The translations under genes were made by a program, and so were the position numbers. 64,000 nucleotides of DNA from an uncultured Hyphomonas sp. (lineage in GTDB: Bacteria; Pseudomonadota; Alphaproteobacteria; Caulobacterales; Hyphomonadaceae): NCBI RefSeq assembly GCF_963677035.1, contig NZ_OY781472.1, positions 2,604,001 through 2,668,000 on the forward strand. The letters are read 5' to 3'. Under the pieces are notes generated by a model that saw only the letters and a list, made by a program, of their open reading frames with translations, made no database searches and had not been told where the DNA came from. Each line of letters starts with the position of its first letter. The stretch's first letter is position 1. Below are positions 59,964-64,000 of this stretch, piece by piece.

Positions 59964-61247
59964 TTGGGACCTTTGAAGATAGGGATCGCCGGGCTCGGCC
60001 ATGTCGGCTGCGGCCTGATCGAATTGGTCGAGCGCCAGCAAAATTTGCGGCTGCCGGGTGAAGTGAAGATCACCGGGGTCAGCGCGCGCAGCCAATCGCG
60101 CAATCGTCCGGTGGATATCAGCCTGTACAATTGGTTCGACGACGCTGCGACGCTGGCTGAAGACCCCGACGTCGATGTGTTCGTGGAGCTTATGGGGGGA
60201 TCAGATGGTCCCGCAAAGTTCGCTGTCGAGACGGCTCTGAAAGCAGGAAAGCACGTTGTCACCGCAAACAAGGCGCTGATTGCCAAGCACGGCATGGCGC
60301 TTGCGCGTCTGGCCGAGGAGAAGCAGGTCGACTTGCTGTTCGAGGCCGCGGTTGCCGGGGGCATCCCGGTTGTTCGCGTCCTGCGGGACAGCCTCGCCGG
60401 TACGGAGGTCAAACGGATCACGGGTATCCTGAACGGCACCTGTAACTACCTTACGACGGTCATGCTGGAGCAGGGCAGGGAGTATGATGATGTGCTCGAC
60501 GAAGCTCAGCGCCTTGGCTACGCTGAGGCCGATCCCACGCTGGACGTTTCCGGTATGGATGCGGCCCACAAGGCGGCTATTCTTTCCGCAATCGCCTTTT
60601 CTGCGGATCTCGATTTCTCGAAGGTCAGTGTCTCTGGCATTGATAAGGTCAGCCTGCTCGATCTGCGCCTGGCTGACCGTCTTGGTTACCGAATCAAACT
60701 GATTGCCGAAGGCGTGCTGACCGATGACGGGGTTGTCTGCCGCGTTGAGCCGCTGGTCCTGCCAGCGAGCCATCCGCTGGCGCGCGTCAATGGCAGCCTG
60801 AACACCGTCCGGATCGAAGGCGACCCTGTCGGCGCAATCACGCTCACGGGCCCCGGCGCAGGTGCTGGCCCGACGGCAAGTGCAGTGATGGGGGACGTTG
60901 CAAAAATGTTCCGGCCCGCGATACGGCCGGCGTTCGGCCGCGCCGCACACCATACGGGCCGTCCTTTCGTGCAGGGCGCGCTAACGGAAGTGGCCCCATT
61001 CTTCCTGCGTGTTTATCTGCCAGACCAGCCCGGTGCCCTTGCGGCTCTGACGGAAGCGCTCGCTAAAGAAGGCGTTTCGGTAGACAAACTCCTACAGGAA
61101 TCGGGTGAAGAATCCGGTTCTGCCCCTGTAGTCATTATTACTCATCGTTGCCCACGTGCGAATATGCAGGCCGCACTGGAGCGATTGGAAAAAATAGCAA
61201 AGCCGATTGACGCGCCACGGCTAATTCGTATCGAAGCGGCAAGCTAA
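59964..61247 (+). CDS. hom: Homoserine dehydrogenase
   Basis: A 427-residue NAD(P)-dependent enzyme that makes homoserine for threonine and methionine. Start TTG 59964 with AGGGGG about 8 nt upstream. N-terminal Rossmann loop IGIAGLGHVGCGLIELV; catalytic domain GTEVKRITGILNGTCNYLTT (about 147-166), EAQRLGYAEADPTLDVSGMD then AAHKAAILSAIAF (the Lys/Asp active region). Residues about 350-427 are an ACT domain (FFLRVYLPDQPGALAALTEA), so allosteric inhibition by threonine is expected. Followed by glpX after 55 nt. Confidence 0.96.
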   Translation: MGPLKIGIAGLGHVGCGLIELVERQQNLRLPGEVKITGVSARSQSRNRPVDISLYNWFDDAATLAEDPDVDVFVELMGGSDGPAKFAVETALKAGKHVVTANKALIAKHGMALARLAEEKQVDLLFEAAVAGGIPVVRVLRDSLAGTEVKRITGILNGTCNYLTTVMLEQGREYDDVLDEAQRLGYAEADPTLDVSGMDAAHKAAILSAIAFSADLDFSKVSVSGIDKVSLLDLRLADRLGYRIKLIAEGVLTDDGVVCRVEPLVLPASHPLARVNGSLNTVRIEGDPVGAITLTGPGAGAGPTASAVMGDVAKMFRPAIRPAFGRAAHHTGRPFVQGALTEVAPFFLRVYLPDQPGALAALTEALAKEGVSVDKLLQESGEESGSAPVVIITHRCPRANMQAALERLEKIAKPIDAPRLIRIEAAS

Positions 61248-61302
61248 TTGCTTACCGTCTAGGCGTAAGAGACAAGAATCCCGCGTTCGGAGATAAAAAA
61301 GT

Positions 61303-62256
61303 ATGAAAAACAGCGTTCTGACGCCCAGCCTGGCGGATGCCATGGTGCGCGTGACCGAAGAAGCAGCCATTGCTGCGTCGAAACTGGTCGGTCGAGGTGA
61401 CGAGAAAAAGGCCGATGCAGCTGCCGTCGATGCGATGCGCACGGCGTTCAATCGGGTCGATTTCAAAGGCCGCGTCGTTATCGGTGAAGGCGAGCGCGAC
61501 GAAGCGCCGATGCTCTATATCGGCGAGGAAGTCGGCACCGGAAACGGCCCTGAAATCGATATTGCCCTGGATCCACTGGAAGGCACGACGCTGACGGCGA
61601 AGGCCATGGCCAATGCGTTGGCTGTGCTGGCAATTGCCCCAAAAGGCGGCCTGCTCTATGCGCCGGATACCTACATGGACAAGATCGCCGTTGGCCCGGG
61701 ATATCCGGAAGGCATCATCAGCCTTGACGCCAGCCCGGCAGAGAACATCACCGCGCTTGCCAAGCATAAGGGCGTCGATGTCACGGATATGACCGCCTGT
61801 GTTCTGGATCGTCCTCGTCATGAAGACATCATCGAGAGCCTGCGCTCTGTAGGTGCCCGTGTGGCCCTGATCACGGATGGCGACGTTGCCGGCGTGATCG
61901 CCACGACCAACCCGCATACCGGTATCGACTTTTATGTGGGATCTGGCGGCGCTCCGGAAGGCGTCCTCGCGGCTGCGGCCCTGAAGTGTGTCGGCGGCCA
62001 GATGTTTGGCCGGCTGGTCTTCCGGAATGATGACGAAAAGAAACGCGCCGCGCGCGTTGGGATCACCGATCTTGGCCGCACCTATGCTCTGAACGAGCTG
62101 GCCTCGTCCGACACGGTCTTCTGCGCCACCGGTGTGACCCAGGGCTCCATGCTGAGCGGTGTTCAGCATCGCGATGGCGGAGTTCACACTCACACACTGG
62201 TCATGACGTCGACCGACGGCATGGTCCGCTATATCCGGTCCAACCGGAAGGCATAA
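61303..62256 (+). CDS. glpX: Fructose-1,6-bisphosphatase class II
   Basis: A 317-residue GlpX-type phosphatase: VTEEAAIAASKLVGRGDEKK (about 15-34), VVIGEGERDEAPMLYIGEEV (about 61-80), the metal-binding DIALDPLEGTTLTAKA (about 86-101), VLDRPRHEDIIESLR and YVGSGGAPEGVLAAAALKC (about 208-226). Length and order are standard. It supports gluconeogenesis, needed when growth is on lactate and pyruvate, such as the end products of the fucose pathway encoded here. Same strand as hom and recJ. Confidence 0.96.
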   Translation: MKNSVLTPSLADAMVRVTEEAAIAASKLVGRGDEKKADAAAVDAMRTAFNRVDFKGRVVIGEGERDEAPMLYIGEEVGTGNGPEIDIALDPLEGTTLTAKAMANALAVLAIAPKGGLLYAPDTYMDKIAVGPGYPEGIISLDASPAENITALAKHKGVDVTDMTACVLDRPRHEDIIESLRSVGARVALITDGDVAGVIATTNPHTGIDFYVGSGGAPEGVLAAAALKCVGGQMFGRLVFRNDDEKKRAARVGITDLGRTYALNELASSDTVFCATGVTQGSMLSGVQHRDGGVHTHTLVMTSTDGMVRYIRSNRKA

Positions 62257-62286
62257 GACCGGGGGCGTCCGCGCCCTCCCTGTGAT

Positions 62287-62318
62287 AGGCTTCCGGGAAT
62301 CAAGATTTCCGGAAGCCT
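62287..62318 (+). promoter_or_regulatory. Hairpin covering the recJ ribosome-binding site
   Basis: AGGCTTCCGG (62287-62296) pairs perfectly with CCGGAAGCCT (62309-62318); inside it AATC (62298-62301) pairs with GATT (62304-62307). The right arm contains GGAAG, the probable Shine-Dalgarno of recJ, and ends one base before the ATG at 62320. No T-tract. It may end glpX transcripts or hold recJ translation down. Confidence 0.6.
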
Positions 62319-62319
62319 C

Positions 62320-64000
62320 ATGACAGCCACCGCCCAAAAAGCCGAAAACAATTGCCTGTTCGCCGTGGACCGCTCCGCAACTGGCCGGTTCTGGACGCTT
62401 GCCGATGCCGACGAGGCGCTGGTCCGCCGGCTTGCTCCGGCTGTTGGCGGATCTGACCTCCTGGCGCGCCTCCTGGCAGAGCGCGGCGTGACCCCTGATG
62501 GGGCTGAGGCCTATCTTGCGCCAACCCTGCGCGAGACGTTTCCGAACCCGTCCAGTTTCGCCGATATGGATAAAGCGGCGGAGGTCGTACTCGACGCCAT
62601 CCTCGATAAACGACGCGTCACTGTCTTTGCGGACTACGACGTGGATGGTGGCACCAGCTCCGCTATCCTTGCGCGCTATTTCCGCGCCTGGGGGCAGGAT
62701 CTTGGGCTCTATGTCCCGGACCGGCTGGAAGAGGGGTATGGCCCCTCACCGGAAGCCTTCCGGCACCTGAAAGAGACCGGATCGGACCTGGTCATTACGG
62801 TGGATTGCGGCGCCGCTGCCATCAGCGCGCTGGAAGAGGCTCAGCAGATCGGCCTCGATGTTGTCGTGATCGACCACCACCTCATGTCAGGACACAACCC
62901 ACCAACGCTGGCGCTGGTGAACCCCAACCGGCCGGACGATACATCCGGGCAGGGGCACCTCGCCGCGGCGGGTGTTGTGTTTGTCTTCGTCGCTGCTCTG
63001 AACCGGCTGGCACGTCAGCGTGGTATCGCCCCGCCGGAGGGCTTGCCAGACATCATGGCGCAGCTCGACCTCGCGGCGCTCGGCACATTGTGCGATATGG
63101 CGCCGCTTCATGGCGTGAACCGTGCTTTCGTGCGCCAGGGGCTTACCATGCTGTCACACGGCCAGAATGAGGGCCTGCGCGCTCTGGCGGAGGTCTCCGG
63201 CATCCAGAAGGTCGAGACGGTCTATCACGCGACGTTCATGCTGGGGCCGCGGCTGAATGCAGGCGGCCGCGTGGGAGATCCGTGGATCGCCGCGAAGCTG
63301 CTGGCAACCGATGACAGGGCTGAGGCCATCGCGCTGGCCGAGCAGCTCCATGGTCTGAATGAGGAACGCAAGGCCGTTGAGGCGTCAATTCTCGACCAGG
63401 CAATCATGCAGGCCGAGAAGTCATTGGAAAAGACTCCTGACCGGGGTGTCCTGATTGCTTCGGGCGAAGGGTGGCACCCAGGGGTCATCGGTATCGTTGC
63501 TGGCCGCCTGAAAGACAGGTTCCATCTGCCCAGTATCGTGATTGGCTGGGGCAAGGGGCTTGGCCCTGTTGCCAAGGGGTCTGGCCGTTCGGTGACGGGC
63601 GTGAACATAGGCGATGCGATTGCGGCCGCTGCGCGTGACGGCGTCATCCTTTCGGGGGGCGGCCACGCTATGGCTGGTGGGCTCAGCCTCGAACCAGATC
63701 AGCTCGGCGCCTTTGACGACTGGATGGTTGCTCATATGGCGCAATTTACCGCTGAGCGCGCCGCGGCACTGGAACTTACCATCGATGCCATTCTGGCGCC
63801 CGGTGCAGCGAGCCCGGAGCTTGTCGACCGGGTTGCTGAAATCGGACCGTTCGGCGCCGGTTCGCCGGAACCGGTGTTTGCCCTTCAGTCGGTCCAGATT
63901 TCTTACGCCCGGCAGGTTGGTGCCAATCACTGGAAATTCACCGTTGAAGACGCCTCGGGCCGTCTTGAATGCATCGCCTGGCGTGCTGTTGGGGCACCGC
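62320..64000 (+). CDS. recJ: Single-strand-specific exonuclease RecJ (cut by window edge)
   Basis: The first 560 codons of a RecJ 5'-3' ssDNA exonuclease (family about 570-620 residues, so little is missing). DHH-phosphoesterase motifs: VTVFADYDVDGGTSSAILAR (motif I), VITVDCGAAAISALEEA, VVVIDHHLMSGHNPPTLALV then NPNRPDD (DHH), AALGTLCDMAPL, and LGPRLNAGGRVGDPWIAAKL. The DHHA1 region has ILSGGGHAMAGGLSLEPDQL. It acts in recombination (RecF path), mismatch and excision repair. The ATG lies immediately after a strong hairpin that includes the ribosome-binding site. Confidence 0.96.
   Translation, partial: MTATAQKAENNCLFAVDRSATGRFWTLADADEALVRRLAPAVGGSDLLARLLAERGVTPDGAEAYLAPTLRETFPNPSSFADMDKAAEVVLDAILDKRRVTVFADYDVDGGTSSAILARYFRAWGQDLGLYVPDRLEEGYGPSPEAFRHLKETGSDLVITVDCGAAAISALEEAQQIGLDVVVIDHHLMSGHNPPTLALVNPNRPDDTSGQGHLAAAGVVFVFVAALNRLARQRGIAPPEGLPDIMAQLDLAALGTLCDMAPLHGVNRAFVRQGLTMLSHGQNEGLRALAEVSGIQKVETVYHATFMLGPRLNAGGRVGDPWIAAKLLATDDRAEAIALAEQLHGLNEERKAVEASILDQAIMQAEKSLEKTPDRGVLIASGEGWHPGVIGIVAGRLKDRFHLPSIVIGWGKGLGPVAKGSGRSVTGVNIGDAIAAAARDGVILSGGGHAMAGGLSLEPDQLGAFDDWMVAHMAQFTAERAAALELTIDAILAPGAASPELVDRVAEIGPFGAGSPEPVFALQSVQISYARQVGANHWKFTVEDASGRLECIAWRAVGAP

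Noticed and set aside
1-64000. CRISPR arrays, prophage, integrases and insertion sequences
   Set aside because: No spaced direct-repeat arrays, transposase or integrase motifs, or phage structural genes were found on either strand.

Overview
This window is a gene-dense, GC-rich (low-to-mid 60s %, judged by eye) alphaproteobacterial chromosome segment. Gene content and protein style suggest the Hyphomonadaceae (Hyphomonas-like marine/prosthecate bacteria): TonB-dependent transport, COX15-type CtaA, DUF2842, DUF6134, rplM-rpsI followed by type-2 argC, and two class I PHA synthases. The taxonomic call is inference. Both ends cut a gene: polA on the left (minus strand) and recJ on the right (plus strand). 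I see no insertion sequence, prophage or CRISPR array.

Layout. (1) 1-8.2 kb: polA 5' end, a small membrane protein, a zinc-independent MDR oxidoreductase, a small lipoprotein, then a minus-strand sulfur/cysteine operon (cysK > sseA > metC-like lyase > SLC13/DASS anion transporter), with a DUF6134 secreted protein diverging from it. (2) 8.2-15.4 kb: a membrane PAS-GGDEF-EAL protein, an AsmA protein, tRNA-Asp(GTC), a probable membrane-gene remnant, and a MATE exporter. (3) 15.5-21.2 kb: a complete tripartite RND pump (MFP, permease, NodT-type outer-membrane lipoprotein). (4) 21.2-29.6 kb: a divergent sulfide/reactive-sulfur locus. The minus strand carries rhodanese > MFP > RND permease > ArsR-type repressor. 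The plus strand carries sulfide:quinone oxidoreductase > thioredoxin 2 > DUF2892 membrane protein > TolC-like channel. Together they hold every part of a second RND pump split around sulfide-oxidation genes. (5) 29.9-45.0 kb: an L-fucose/fucoside utilisation locus. It has a TonB receptor, GPH-type symporter, TetR and IclR regulators, a mutarotase, two GH29 alpha-L-fucosidases (partly homogenised copies), and the full non-phosphorylative fucose pathway (AKR dehydrogenase, lactonase, fuconate dehydratase, SDR dehydrogenase, FAH-type hydrolase). A COQ4-family protein follows. (6) 45.2-56.6 kb: PHA synthase > MaoC-Pta > acetate kinase operon, DUF2842 diverging from ctaA, a lipoprotein, rplM-rpsI, argC, and a second PHA synthase. 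(7) 56.7-64 kb: a lipoprotein plus AlaC-type aminotransferase, an AT-richer ORFan, a MaoC hydratase, homoserine dehydrogenase, glpX and recJ.

The most interesting regions are: the sulfide-linked RND locus, whose permease has Arg where AcrB-type pumps have the TM10 Lys and whose ArsR protein resembles persulfide sensors; the fucose locus, with mosaic gene-converted fucosidases, matching palindromes before the IclR gene and the fucosidase operon, and a leader ORF overlapping the fucosidase start; and a near-perfect hairpin that buries the recJ ribosome-binding site. Everything here was read by eye. Family names come from motif recognition, not searches.
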